From NCBI GenBank assembly GCA_026003195.1, contig BPGU01000003.1, positions 124,001 to 188,000 on the forward strand: 64,000 nt of DNA. The letters run 5' to 3'. Below the pieces are notes generated by a model, which was not told where the DNA came from, made no database searches, and worked only from the letters and a program-made list of their open reading frames with translations. The translations under genes were made by a program, and so were the position numbers. Source of the DNA: Armatimonadota bacterium. GTDB taxonomy: Bacteria; Armatimonadota; HRBIN16. Shown here piece after piece: positions 34,849-43,525 of the stretch (positions are counted from its first letter, which is position 1; each line of letters begins with the position of its first letter).

Positions 34849-35373
34849 ATGACAACGATTGGCGACGTTCTCGCGGTGATCGGCATCGTGACGGTGACAG
34901 TGCTCTCCCTGTGGGCGCTGGTGATGGCGGTATCGGTGCTGTTCGGAGAGCGCACCGCGCGTGCCCGCGAGCGGCTGGAACATTCACCTGGGAAGGTCAC
35001 TCTGCTTGGCGCGGTAATCGGGCTGGTACTGGGCGTTATTGTCGTGGCGCTCCTCAACCAGCCCGCTCCTGTGCTGAAACTCGTCGGCTGGATCATCTAC
35101 CTGCTGATGCTGGTGGTAGGAGCCGTTGGCTTCAGCGGGATAGCGACACTGGTGGCGCACCGTCTGGCAGAGATCGAACCTGCCCTGACGCCGTACAGCG
35201 CCCTGTCGCGAGGCGCGCTGCTTTGTGTGCTGGCAACGCTGGTGCCGATACTGGGGTGGTTTGTAGTGGGTCCGCTCATGGGTTTCGCGTCGCTGGGCGC
35301 TGGCGTGGAAGCTCTGTTTGCCCGTTCGCACGCGGTAGCGCCTTCCCAGCCTGCCAACACCCCAGCCTCCTAG
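34849..35373 (+). CDS. Four-helix inner-membrane protein of unknown function
   Basis: This 174-aa protein starts after GAGGTGATTCGAG. Four hydrophobic segments are clear: about 5-33, 48-68, 76-100 and 122-150. A short cytoplasmic basic loop (GERTARARERLEH) follows the first, and the tail is Pro/Ala-rich. No family is recognised. It lies between the sugar isomerase-like gene and the DUF1800 gene, with 10 bases to the latter, and is probably cotranscribed with it. Confidence 0.75.
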   Translation: MTTIGDVLAVIGIVTVTVLSLWALVMAVSVLFGERTARARERLEHSPGKVTLLGAVIGLVLGVIVVALLNQPAPVLKLVGWIIYLLMLVVGAVGFSGIATLVAHRLAEIEPALTPYSALSRGALLCVLATLVPILGWFVVGPLMGFASLGAGVEALFARSHAVAPSQPANTPAS

Positions 35374-35383
35374 CCGAAAGAAG

Positions 35384-36835
35384 GTGAAGACGGTGCAACT
35401 GAGCCGCAGAGAGTGCCTGCGTCTTGCGCTGGCGGCAGGAGCGGGCTTGCTCACCGGCTGCCAGTCGGCTCTGCGTCGGGCGATGGCTCCGCCCCCGCTT
35501 GTTGCCGGACTGGCGATGCGCAAGGGGCTCCCGGACGATACCATCTGGCTCAATCGCGTCACCTTCGGTGTGACGCTTACGGAGCTGGACCGTCTGGCGG
35601 AGATGGGCAAGATTGCCTATCTCGAACACCAGCTGCATCCCAACGAAGAGGGCGAGGAATGGCTGGTGCGGCTGCGATGGCGAGGCTTCGAGATCTTTCA
35701 GACCGTGCCCGCCGAACTGGGCGACCTGCCCATCGCCGAAGTGCTGCGTCAGCTGCAGCAACACGCCATCCTGCGCGCCGTCTACAGCCGCTACCAGCTG
35801 CAAGAGCGCATGGTGGACTTCTGGCGCGACCACTTCAACGTCTACGCCCGCAAAGGGCTATGCGCCTACTACCTGCCCCAGTATGAGCGCGACGTGCTGC
35901 GCAAACACGCGCTGGGCAAGTTCCCTGACTTGCTGAAGGCAACCGCCCGCAGCCCCGCGATGCTCCTGTATCTGGATAACCACCTTAACCGTCGGGGGGT
36001 GCCGAACGAAAACTATGCCCGCGAGCTGATGGAGCTGCATACGCTGGGCGTGCATGGCGGCTATACCCAGAAAGATGTGCAGGAGGTCGCCCGCTGCTTC
36101 ACCGGGTGGATGATAGAGCAACGCTTCCTGCGCCCGAAAGGCACGTTCCGCTTCGATCCCTTCCAGCACGACGACGGTGAGAAGCAGGTACTGACGCATC
36201 GTATCCCCGCTGGCGGAGGCATAGAAGACGGTGAGCAGGTGCTGGAATTCCTCGCAATGCACCCTTCTACCGCAAAACATCTCTGCCAGAAGCTGTGCGT
36301 GCACTTTATGGGACACGCGCCTGAAACCACCGTGCGTCGCCTGAGCGAGGTGTATCGGAGCACCGGCGGCGATATCGGCGAGGTACTGCGCGAGTTGCTG
36401 CTCTCGGAAGAGTTTCTGCAGTCACCGCCCGACTTCAAGCGTCCGTTCGACTTCATGGTATCCGCCCTGCGTGCGCTGTACGCCCTGACCGACGGCAACC
36501 GCCCCCTGCAGGAGTATCTGGAAAAGATGGGGCAACCACTCTACCAGTGGCCCCTGCCCGATGGCTATCCGTATGGCGAAGAGGCGTGGAAAGGAACTCT
36601 GCTGGCGAGGTGGAACTTTGCCATGGCGTTGTGCGCTAATGAGATACGGGGGACATCCGTAGACCTGCCTGCGCTGGTCGGCAAGAGGTCTGCCAGCGAG
36701 GCGTTGCTGCAGACCATCTTCTGCCTGCCGCCGGATGCGCCCTCGCTGCGCCCCCTGCGCGAGAGGTTGCGGGGTAGTCTGGCACAGCAGGCGGCGTTGA
36801 TTCTGGCGTCACCGCAGTTCCAGTGGCGATACTGA
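35384..36835 (+). CDS. DUF1800 domain protein with Tat-lipoprotein signal
   Basis: This 483-aa protein (484 with GTG 35384; GTG 35393 has the better-spaced GAAGGTG) has SRRECLRLALAAGAGLLTGC. That is a twin-arginine motif followed by a lipobox, suggesting Tat export as a lipoprotein. The DUF1800 body is recognised by LNRVTFGVT, FWRDHFNVYARKG, LLYLDNHLNRRGVPNENYARELMELHTLG, YTQKDVQEVARCFTGW and HPSTAKHLCQKLC, quoted here in parts of the conserved block. DUF1800 genes are almost always followed by DUF1501 genes, as here. Their joint function is unknown; folded export suggests a cofactor or early folding. Confidence 0.87.
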   Translation: MKTVQLSRRECLRLALAAGAGLLTGCQSALRRAMAPPPLVAGLAMRKGLPDDTIWLNRVTFGVTLTELDRLAEMGKIAYLEHQLHPNEEGEEWLVRLRWRGFEIFQTVPAELGDLPIAEVLRQLQQHAILRAVYSRYQLQERMVDFWRDHFNVYARKGLCAYYLPQYERDVLRKHALGKFPDLLKATARSPAMLLYLDNHLNRRGVPNENYARELMELHTLGVHGGYTQKDVQEVARCFTGWMIEQRFLRPKGTFRFDPFQHDDGEKQVLTHRIPAGGGIEDGEQVLEFLAMHPSTAKHLCQKLCVHFMGHAPETTVRRLSEVYRSTGGDIGEVLRELLLSEEFLQSPPDFKRPFDFMVSALRALYALTDGNRPLQEYLEKMGQPLYQWPLPDGYPYGEEAWKGTLLARWNFAMALCANEIRGTSVDLPALVGKRSASEALLQTIFCLPPDAPSLRPLRERLRGSLAQQAALILASPQFQWRY

Positions 36836-36871
36836 CGTTTTCCAGTGAGACAAATGCATGGAGGGCAAAAT

Positions 36872-38179
36872 ATGGGAAGGTACCTCGGCGAGGAAGAGCA
36901 TTCTCCCATCAGACGCCAAATACTGCTTGGCGGCGTCTCTGCGATGCTGGGATGGTTCTTGGGCGGAGGGAGCGCACTGGCGCAAATCGTGCTGAACCCT
37001 CCTCGCACAGAGAGAAAGGGCGATGTGCTGGTATGCCTGTTCCTGCGCGGCGGCGCTGATGGTCTGAACATGGTCATTCCTTACGCCGAGGACGCCTACT
37101 ACCGCAACCGTCCGTCACTGGCAATCCCCGCTCCCAAAGACCGTCGTCGCAGCGTCGGCGAACGTGCCATCGCGCTCAACGACCTTTTTGCTTTGCATCC
37201 CGCGATGAAACCGCTCTATCCGTTGTACACGGAAGGCAAGCTGGCGCTCGTGCACGCTTGCGGTTCGATGGAAAAATCGCGTTCGCACTTCGAAGCGATG
37301 TCCGCTATGGAACGCGGCGTTGCCGAGGCGAAGTCGAGCATCCACAACGGCTGGATCGCCCGCCATTTGCTGAGTGCGCCACGCTCACACTCTTCCCCGC
37401 TGCGAGCAGTTGCCTTCAGCAATGTCCTGCCCGAATCGCTGCGCGGTAGCACCGATGCGGTCGTGTTGCACACCCTCTCCGATTTTCGTCTCGCCATGCC
37501 CAAGACGATGGGGGTCACACAGGCAGAGGAGATGCAACATCTCCTGCGCGAAATGTACGCGCAAGCCGGGCGACACGCGGTGAGCCAGACCGCTCAGGAC
37601 ACCCTGCAGGTGCTACAAGCGCTGCAACGTGTAGACCCCATGCGTTATCAACCGTCGCGCGGAGTCGTCTATCCCAACAGTGATCTCGGGCAAGGTTTGA
37701 AGCAGGTCGCAGCGCTGATCAAAGCGCAGGTGGGGCTGGAAGTTGCGTGCCTGGATAAAGGAGGATGGGATACGCATGTGGCGCAGGGCAGTACCACCGG
37801 CTGGATGGCAGCGAATCTGGCGGACCTTGCCCAGAGCCTCTCCGCCTTTGCGAGGGATATGGGAGAGCAGATGCGACACGTGACCCTGGTAGCGATGACC
37901 GAGTTCGGCAGGCGCGTGCGCGAGAACAGCGGTCTGGGCACCGACCACGGACGTGCCGGGGTGATGCTGGTGCTGGGTGGAGGCACACGGGGTGGCAAGG
38001 TGTACGCTCGCTGGCACGGTCTGGAACCACACCAGCTGGAAGAACCGGGCGATTTGAAAGTCACCACCGATTACCGCGAGGTGCTGGCGGAGATAGTGTC
38101 TCAACGCCTGGGCAACCCCTACGTGGCAAAGGTGTTTCCGGGCTTTCGTGCGCGGGGCGTGGGTGTTGTCGGAGCATGA
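36872..38179 (+). CDS. DUF1501 domain protein with Tat signal
   Basis: ATG 36872 (MGRYLG) follows GGAGGGCAAAAT, giving 435 aa. SPIRRQILLGGVSAMLGW is a Tat-type signal. The DUF1501 (sulfatase-like) fold shows LVCLFLRGGADGLNMVIPY, YYRNRPSLAIP, SHFEAMSAMERG, LDKGGWDTHVAQG, VTLVAMTEFGRRVREN and TDHGRAGVMLVLGG. These Asp/His/Arg positions resemble the alkaline phosphatase superfamily metal site. The pair with DUF1800 is widespread in Planctomycetes and Armatimonadota; the activity is not established. Confidence 0.87.
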   Translation: MGRYLGEEEHSPIRRQILLGGVSAMLGWFLGGGSALAQIVLNPPRTERKGDVLVCLFLRGGADGLNMVIPYAEDAYYRNRPSLAIPAPKDRRRSVGERAIALNDLFALHPAMKPLYPLYTEGKLALVHACGSMEKSRSHFEAMSAMERGVAEAKSSIHNGWIARHLLSAPRSHSSPLRAVAFSNVLPESLRGSTDAVVLHTLSDFRLAMPKTMGVTQAEEMQHLLREMYAQAGRHAVSQTAQDTLQVLQALQRVDPMRYQPSRGVVYPNSDLGQGLKQVAALIKAQVGLEVACLDKGGWDTHVAQGSTTGWMAANLADLAQSLSAFARDMGEQMRHVTLVAMTEFGRRVRENSGLGTDHGRAGVMLVLGGGTRGGKVYARWHGLEPHQLEEPGDLKVTTDYREVLAEIVSQRLGNPYVAKVFPGFRARGVGVVGA

Positions 38180-38250
38180 CATGAGGGCGAGCGAATAGCT
38201 CTCAGCAAACCAGGAGAAACCGTAGCCGTTGCGGAGCCCCTGCCGCTTGA

Positions 38251-38282
38251 GGAATCTTTTCCCGGGGTGCCGTGTATCTAAC
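38251..38282 (+). promoter_or_regulatory. Candidate ECF sigma-type promoter
   Basis: GGAATCTT (38251-38258) and TCTAAC (38277-38282) with an 18-base spacer. This resembles the GAACTT/TCTAA pattern read by ECF (sigmaE-like) factors rather than sigma70. It lies 33 bases upstream of the glutaredoxin start. Confidence 0.4.
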
Positions 38283-38315
38283 TCTGTGGAAAAACGCACA
38301 GAGGACAGAGGGACT

Positions 38316-38561
38316 ATGAGCAACCAGCCACGAGTGATTGTTTTCTCAACGCCGAACTGCCCGTACTGCAACATGGCAAAACGCTACCTGCGGGAGCGAG
38401 GTATTCGATTCCGCGACGTGGACGTGAGCCGCGACCCGGCTGCAGCGCGCGATATGGTGCGTCGGTCGGGGCAGCAGGGCGTGCCCGTTATCGATATCAA
38501 CGGCAAGATCGTGGTCGGTTTTGACCGCAACAAAATCAACCAGCTGCTAGGACTAAAATAA
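38316..38561 (+). CDS. Glutaredoxin-like protein
   Basis: ATG 38316 (MSNQPR) gives 81 aa; the ribosome site is GAGGGACT. The thioredoxin fold is complete: VIVFSTPNCPYCNMAKRYL with the dithiol CPYC (C15, C18), QGVPVIDINGKI with the cis-proline, and VGFDRNKINQLLG. It reduces disulfides, probably at the expense of the thioredoxin reductase encoded two genes downstream, as in NrdH-type systems. The operon sits behind an ECF-like promoter, suggesting oxidative or envelope stress control. Confidence 0.85.
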   Translation: MSNQPRVIVFSTPNCPYCNMAKRYLRERGIRFRDVDVSRDPAAARDMVRRSGQQGVPVIDINGKIVVGFDRNKINQLLGLK

Positions 38562-38582
38562 ACGTTCTCAGGAGGAGAGAAG

Positions 38583-38862
38583 ATGAGTCACACCACCGAT
38601 TCAGCCACTGGGTTCGCGCGTGCTGGTGCAACCGATAGAAGAGGAATCGCGCACGGCAGGCGGCATCTTCCTGCCCGATACCGCCAAGGAGAAACCGCAG
38701 CTCGGTCTGGTGGTTGCGGTTGGCGATGATGAAGAGATCAAGGTGCAGGCGGGAGACAAAATCATCTTCCCCAAATACACCGGCACCGAGTTTCGCTACA
38801 ACGGCATCGACTATCTGATTATGGAATCGAGTGACATCCTGGCGAAGCTCACAGAGGGATAG
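38583..38862 (+). CDS. groES: Co-chaperonin GroES with apparent one-base frameshift near start
   Basis: From 38620 the frame encodes GroES: VLVQPIEEESRTAGGIFLPD, the mobile loop, VVAVGDDEEIKVQAGDKIIF, YTGTEFRYNGIDYLIM and ILAKL. The only ATG with a ribosome site (CAGGAGGAGAAG) is 38583, one base out of frame. Removing a single base near 38598 restores MSHTTIQPLGSR in front of VLVQP, which matches the usual GroES N-terminus (TTIKPLGDRVLV). So there is either a sequence error, a real lesion or a recoded start. A GTG at 38620 could give an 80-aa protein lacking strand one. No groEL follows, which is unusual. Confidence 0.85.
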
Positions 38863-38874
38863 GGAGGTGAGACG

Positions 38875-39861
38875 ATGGATTTCAACATCTCGCTAAGCCC
38901 CTCTCTCCCAGAGCACGAGCAAGTGTACGATGTAGCGATTATCGGCGGTGGTCCTGCGGGCACCACCGCCGCCATCTACACTGCCCGCGCGAACCTGAAG
39001 ACACTGGTGATCGACAAAGGCATCGCCAACGGTGCGCTGGGCATCACCAGCAAAATCGCCAACTATCCGGGCATCCCGGAGGAGATCAGCGGCGAGGAAC
39101 TGCTGCGGCGAATGCGCCAGCAGGCGGAATCCTTTGGAGCCATCTTCGTGCAAGACCGCATTCAAGCCACCGACCTGCTCAGTGATCCGAAGGCGCTGTT
39201 CGGCAACAATGGAACCTATATGGCAAAGGCAGTGATCATTGCCACCGGCTCCATGGGGCGGGGCAATCGCGTACTCGGTGAAGACCGCCTGTTAGGACGA
39301 GGGGTATCGTATTGCGCCACGTGCGATGCCGCCTTCTTCCGCGATGCGGAGGTCGCCGTGGTAGGCAGCAGCGAAGAGGCGGTGGAAGAAGCGCTATTCC
39401 TCACTCAGTTCGCCAGCAAGGTGCACTTCCTGTCGCCCAAGAAGGAAATCCACGCCGACCCCGAACTAGTGAAGGAGCTCACCGAGCACCCGAAGGTCAC
39501 CATGTACTGGGGAGTGGCTCTGCGCGAGGTGCTGGGTGAGGAGAAAGTGGAAGCCATCCGCTACCGCACGCCCATCGGCACGGAAGAAACCCTGCCCGTT
39601 GCGGGCGTGTTCATTTATCTACAGGGGGGACACCCCATCACCGACTTCCTCGGTGGGCAGTTGCCGCTCCACGAAGGCGGATGTGTGATGGTGGACTCGG
39701 AATATCAGACCGCTATTCCGGGTGTGTACGCGGTGGGCGACGTCCTGTGCAACCACATCAAGCAAGCGGTCGTGGCTGCAGCGGAAGGAGCCATCGCCGC
39801 GATGGCGGTGGAGAAACAGCTGCGCGGACGCAAGAAACTGGTGGTGGACTGGTCAAAGTAA
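38875..39861 (+). CDS. Thioredoxin reductase-like flavoprotein with atypical NADPH motifs
   Basis: This 328-aa protein has the FAD-binding GGGPAG (24-29), the redox-active C147-A-T-C150 and a C-terminal FAD motif (GVYAVGDV). It is clearly of the low-molecular-weight TrxR family. In the second nucleotide domain, GGGxSA is replaced by GSSEEA (164-169), and the HRRxxxR motif that grips the NADPH phosphate by SPKKEIH (187-193). Loss of both motifs is a feature of ferredoxin-dependent or deep-rooted reductases (FFTR/DFTR types). Electron donor assignment is inference. It ends the glutaredoxin-GroES operon, with GGGAGGTGAGACG upstream and a strong hairpin after. Confidence 0.85.
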   Translation: MDFNISLSPSLPEHEQVYDVAIIGGGPAGTTAAIYTARANLKTLVIDKGIANGALGITSKIANYPGIPEEISGEELLRRMRQQAESFGAIFVQDRIQATDLLSDPKALFGNNGTYMAKAVIIATGSMGRGNRVLGEDRLLGRGVSYCATCDAAFFRDAEVAVVGSSEEAVEEALFLTQFASKVHFLSPKKEIHADPELVKELTEHPKVTMYWGVALREVLGEEKVEAIRYRTPIGTEETLPVAGVFIYLQGGHPITDFLGGQLPLHEGGCVMVDSEYQTAIPGVYAVGDVLCNHIKQAVVAAAEGAIAAMAVEKQLRGRKKLVVDWSK

Positions 39862-39862
39862 A

Positions 39863-39888
39863 GGGCATCGCGGGTTCCCGCGATGCCC
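39863..39888. terminator. Strong hairpin between convergent genes
   Basis: GGGCATCGCGGG (39863-39874) pairs perfectly over 12 bases with CCCGCGATGCCC (39877-39888). A short loop lies between, and the next plus-strand bases are CGTTCTC. It separates the reductase gene from the convergent DUF6259-type gene. Confidence 0.65.
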
Positions 39889-39893
39889 CGTTC

Positions 39894-42800
39894 TCACCAT
39901 TCTACCTCCCACACAACTGCCTGATACGGAGCAATGCTCAACCTGCGCTCGAAGCGAGAGGGAACAGTGACCGTCTTGCCCGAATCGCTCTCCCCTTGCT
40001 TCTCTGTGAGCTGCAGTTGCTTCGCGCGGATGCCGTAGGACGATGGGCTGAAGCGCATCGTCGCCGTTACCGGCTCCTCCGCCACATTGATAAAGAACAG
40101 CACCAGCCTCTTCTTCTCAGGCAGCTGCCAGGCACCGGTGTACACGGCAGGCGCACTCACCCACCATTCGCCCTCCCACTGCCAGTCGGCGCGCACGGTG
40201 GGAATGTTGCCTTCCAGCCTGGGCGGACGCGCCATCTCGCCGTGCGTGAAGAAATCGCGATACCGCCAGCGTAGCCGCACTATCTGCCTCAGGAATCGGG
40301 CGTTGCCCTCTTCACGAATGATATTCGGGTCTATCCAGCCAATCTGCTCGCCGAAGGTGAGCTGCTGCGCTGCCTTCATCCGCAAGGCAAGGTCTTTGGT
40401 GTTGCCACCTCGATATGCCCGCCCGAACATCTGGATAGCCTGCGAGTACACGGCAGGAAAAACGGGAACCTGCCCTTCGTGCTGCCAGTGCCACGTCAGA
40501 TAGCCGTCAAACCATGCTACAAATGGCTCGGCGTTGCACTCGGTAGTGAGGGCACGGTCGGCAGGCATCTCGCTGCGAAGGCGCTCTAACATCCGCCAGT
40601 AGCCCTCGTTCCACCAGTGCCCCCCGCCCAGCGGGTGCCCGTGCGAAGCGTCAAAGCACAGTACCGGCGGCGCAGCAGCGACCTGATCAATGTACACCGC
40701 GTTCACCCCGTACTCGCCAAACAGGCGCATCACTATCTCGCGCACCTTGTTCTGCCACAGCTCGGTCGTGGGACACATCACCGCCAGACGCACCGGGCTG
40801 CCGTCCGCCTCCTTGCTACCGTATATCTCGGTGTATGGGTTGCCGTTCTCGTCTTTGGTAGCCGCAGGTTTAGCGACCGCGCTGAACTGGAAGTCCTCCA
40901 TCCCCTTATCGCGCGTGTCCCACAGCCTGCCGTTGATATAGGGCATCACAAACACCCCTGCCTCTTTCAGGCGCTTTACCCCGTCGGCGAAGCCCTCTTT
41001 GACAGGGAAGTAGTGGGGGTAGTCGTTGTCAAAGGGTATCTGGTGCCAGTAGTACCAGTGGAATCCCACCGGCACGCCACAGTATTTCGCGAACTCCTCC
41101 ACGGGCGGCACCACCTCCTGCGCCCCACCGCTTGCCAGCGACCAGGCGGGCAGGTCTCGCATCCACTCGCGAAACGTCTTCAGAGGGCGCGGTGCGGTCC
41201 ATGCGCTGACGTTGCCCAGACGCGGAGCGGCATTGCTTCCGCGCGGATACCATTGCGCCTCTTGCATCACCCACCGACGATAGATTCGCGCTGCGTCGTA
41301 CCAGTCGCCACGCAGCAGCTGCCATACTGCCTGCCCACTGAGGGTGAAGGAGTTTCCTGCTTTGCCCATGTTGGGCACGGGGTGGTCGTAGAACAGCCGC
41401 ACGCTGCGACCGGCAGGGTTGCTCTGTACGCCGATGTCTTTGGTGCTGCCCATCGGGTCGTGCAGGGCGAAGTACAGCCCCACCGGACGCGGGCGCTGCG
41501 CATACACTGCCAGCAGCTGCATACTGCACCAGCCGTTGGGGTAAGTGCTGCGATAGCCGAACTGGCTTCGCCACACCCCTTGCTGGATTTCGCCCGGACC
41601 GCGCGGGAACAGTACGGTGGCATCGTCGCCCGGCTCGGCAACCGCTATCTGCGGGAAAGTGACGCGCCAGAGGCTCCAGCGCTTGCTGGTGTTGTGCACC
41701 TGCAGGTTCCAGTGCAAGGCATGCTGCCGGCTATCGGTGCGTGCCTGTGCAGTTACGCTGACTCCTGCGAAGCGTTCGTCGCGAGGCTGGCTCCACTGCA
41801 GCACAAAACCGCCGCGTCGCCTCTCCAACGACACCTTTCGCCATCCCCTGTCCGCACCCAGAGTGAGCAGCTCGTGCGTTTCGGTATCTCGCAGGCTCAG
41901 GGTGAACAGCGGCGGATTATCTGCAGCAAGCAGCTCGCGCTCGCGCAGCAGGTCGTACAGGCTCTGCAAACGAATCCCCTCGTCCGTTTGCTCGATCAGA
42001 ACGCCCAGTTCCCCTGCAGAGAACCGATGCCACCCTGAGGGCATCTGTCCGCTCAGCATCCTCTCTGCCCCGGCAAAATCTCCCAGTGCTTCCCGCCGCT
42101 CCGCCAGCGCAGCTGCCCAGAGCGACATCTGTCGCTCGCGCCCACGCAGGGACGATGCCTTTTGCCGAAAAGCCTCTAGACGCTGACGCAATGCGGGCGT
42201 GGTGACTACTGTGAACACGGGAAGCCCATATGCCTGAGACGCCTGCCTCACGGCGTTCACGGGGTCCTTCGCCGTACCTACCCACAACCAGGTGGACACC
42301 TGCAGAGCGGTGGCCTCCCAGCTCTGCCAGGTGGAGTGCAGGTAGGTACCGTATGCTCCTCGCCCATCGTGGATGATGAGAGGCTGTCCCCACATGCCGA
42401 TAGCGTTCTGCTCGTTCAGCAGGGCACCCCACTGGTTGAATCGCACGCTTCCCCCGTCTGCAACCAGCGGCTCCTGGCGTATCGGCTCGCCGCCTGCCCA
42501 GCGGGTCAAGCTGGTGTCGGGGAAGTTGAACTCCAGGAAGTGAAACTCGTCCCATGCAAAGGGTTGCTTCTGCTCCGCCCGCGCCGTCACGTAAACCAGC
42601 GGCAACCGCTTGAACAGGAACCAGTGATACACCGCCCGGGGTTCCGAAGGGGGACGTTTGCCGTCCTGCTGGCAATAGCGTGCCCGTACGCGCACCACCG
42701 TACATATCTCTCCATCCGAGACCACCTCCGCACGCGCTTCGGGGTCGAAACGCAGGTGAAAGCTGCCCAGTGTGCGGTGGTGCACTCTGTCGTTCCAAAC

Positions 42801-43223
42801 GAAGGTTTCCAAACGCTTGCCCGTTGCCCGGAACAGAATGGCTGAGGGGTAGCCTGCCTTTCGGGAATCGGTAAAGAGCATCTCGTAGTGCTCGGTAGAG
42901 ACAACACCTGCCGGCTTGGCAGTGGACTTCCCACTCGCTTCTATCTGCAATTGCACCTTCCAGTCTCCAGCCCCCGGCAGCTGTGCCACCAGCACACCTT
43001 CGCCATCCGGCACAAACTGCACGGGAACCGGCTTTTTATCGGGCAGAGTGAAAGCGGTCACCGAAGGCGCTTCCGACCGCCCGACAAAAGACTGCAGGTT
43101 GACCGGAGCGACCACCAGTCCATGCGAGGGGACACCACGAGCTATCCACAATGCTTCTTTGGCAAAAGCGACACCCATTCCAACCTCCAGGAGAATCGTC
43201 AGGATAAGAAACCGACCTGCCAT
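39894..43223 (-). CDS. Secreted DUF6259-type glycoside hydrolase-like protein (2)
   Basis: I take ATG 43223 (MAGRFLILTILLEVG), giving 1109 aa, because a signal peptide starts there (ending GVAFAKE) with AAGGAGG and AAGGA upstream. Earlier ATGs add a non-hydrophobic tail. The N-terminal third is beta-rich. The barrel region (about 690-980) holds GFHWYYWHQIPFDNDYPHYF, VFVMPYINGRLWD, AVYIDQVAAAPPVLCFDASH and LTTECNAEPFVAWFDGY. The Asp of YIDQ and Glu of TTECNAE are candidate catalytic acids. A C-terminal beta domain ends the protein. It is distinct from, but the same broad class as, the protein at 15654-18824. Substrate unknown. Confidence 0.65.
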   Translation of the reverse strand: MAGRFLILTILLEVGMGVAFAKEALWIARGVPSHGLVVAPVNLQSFVGRSEAPSVTAFTLPDKKPVPVQFVPDGEGVLVAQLPGAGDWKVQLQIEASGKSTAKPAGVVSTEHYEMLFTDSRKAGYPSAILFRATGKRLETFVWNDRVHHRTLGSFHLRFDPEARAEVVSDGEICTVVRVRARYCQQDGKRPPSEPRAVYHWFLFKRLPLVYVTARAEQKQPFAWDEFHFLEFNFPDTSLTRWAGGEPIRQEPLVADGGSVRFNQWGALLNEQNAIGMWGQPLIIHDGRGAYGTYLHSTWQSWEATALQVSTWLWVGTAKDPVNAVRQASQAYGLPVFTVVTTPALRQRLEAFRQKASSLRGRERQMSLWAAALAERREALGDFAGAERMLSGQMPSGWHRFSAGELGVLIEQTDEGIRLQSLYDLLRERELLAADNPPLFTLSLRDTETHELLTLGADRGWRKVSLERRRGGFVLQWSQPRDERFAGVSVTAQARTDSRQHALHWNLQVHNTSKRWSLWRVTFPQIAVAEPGDDATVLFPRGPGEIQQGVWRSQFGYRSTYPNGWCSMQLLAVYAQRPRPVGLYFALHDPMGSTKDIGVQSNPAGRSVRLFYDHPVPNMGKAGNSFTLSGQAVWQLLRGDWYDAARIYRRWVMQEAQWYPRGSNAAPRLGNVSAWTAPRPLKTFREWMRDLPAWSLASGGAQEVVPPVEEFAKYCGVPVGFHWYYWHQIPFDNDYPHYFPVKEGFADGVKRLKEAGVFVMPYINGRLWDTRDKGMEDFQFSAVAKPAATKDENGNPYTEIYGSKEADGSPVRLAVMCPTTELWQNKVREIVMRLFGEYGVNAVYIDQVAAAPPVLCFDASHGHPLGGGHWWNEGYWRMLERLRSEMPADRALTTECNAEPFVAWFDGYLTWHWQHEGQVPVFPAVYSQAIQMFGRAYRGGNTKDLALRMKAAQQLTFGEQIGWIDPNIIREEGNARFLRQIVRLRWRYRDFFTHGEMARPPRLEGNIPTVRADWQWEGEWWVSAPAVYTGAWQLPEKKRLVLFFINVAEEPVTATMRFSPSSYGIRAKQLQLTEKQGESDSGKTVTVPSRFERRLSIAPYQAVVWEVEW

Positions 43224-43525
43224 CGCTTCCTTAGCCTCCTTCCCAAGCAGATTCAACATGATTTTCGCGCGAAGAGGGGTACATCCTGTCATCAGGAGCC
43301 CTTCCCTATCCAGAGGGACGTTGCCGGGTGGGGTTCAGTGGTTTTTCCGGCGTGACCAAACGGCGCGCATTTACCGAGCACCTGCTGGGAGCTACCATTA
43401 GAGGGAGCATGACTGGCAGCAAAAAGGAGATGGAACACCACCCCTGTGCTGGGTCTCTATTTGCCTCAGCGCTGCCAGTCTATGCACCCAGAAACTCGTG
43501 CGCAGATTCTTCCTGTCGCACGTTT
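43224..43525 (-). other. Gene-free stretch upstream of DUF6259-type gene
   Basis: No convincing gene is seen in these 302 bases. The one structural item is a perfect 10-base inverted repeat, GACTGGCAGC (43413-43422) and GCTGCCAGTC (43471-43480), 48 bases apart. It could be a regulatory site or a loose hairpin. Confidence 0.35.

Noticed and set aside
40617-42038. Plus-strand frame of 473 codons opposite the second DUF6259-type gene
   Set aside because: Antisense of a well-supported secreted protein; composition typical of shadow frames.
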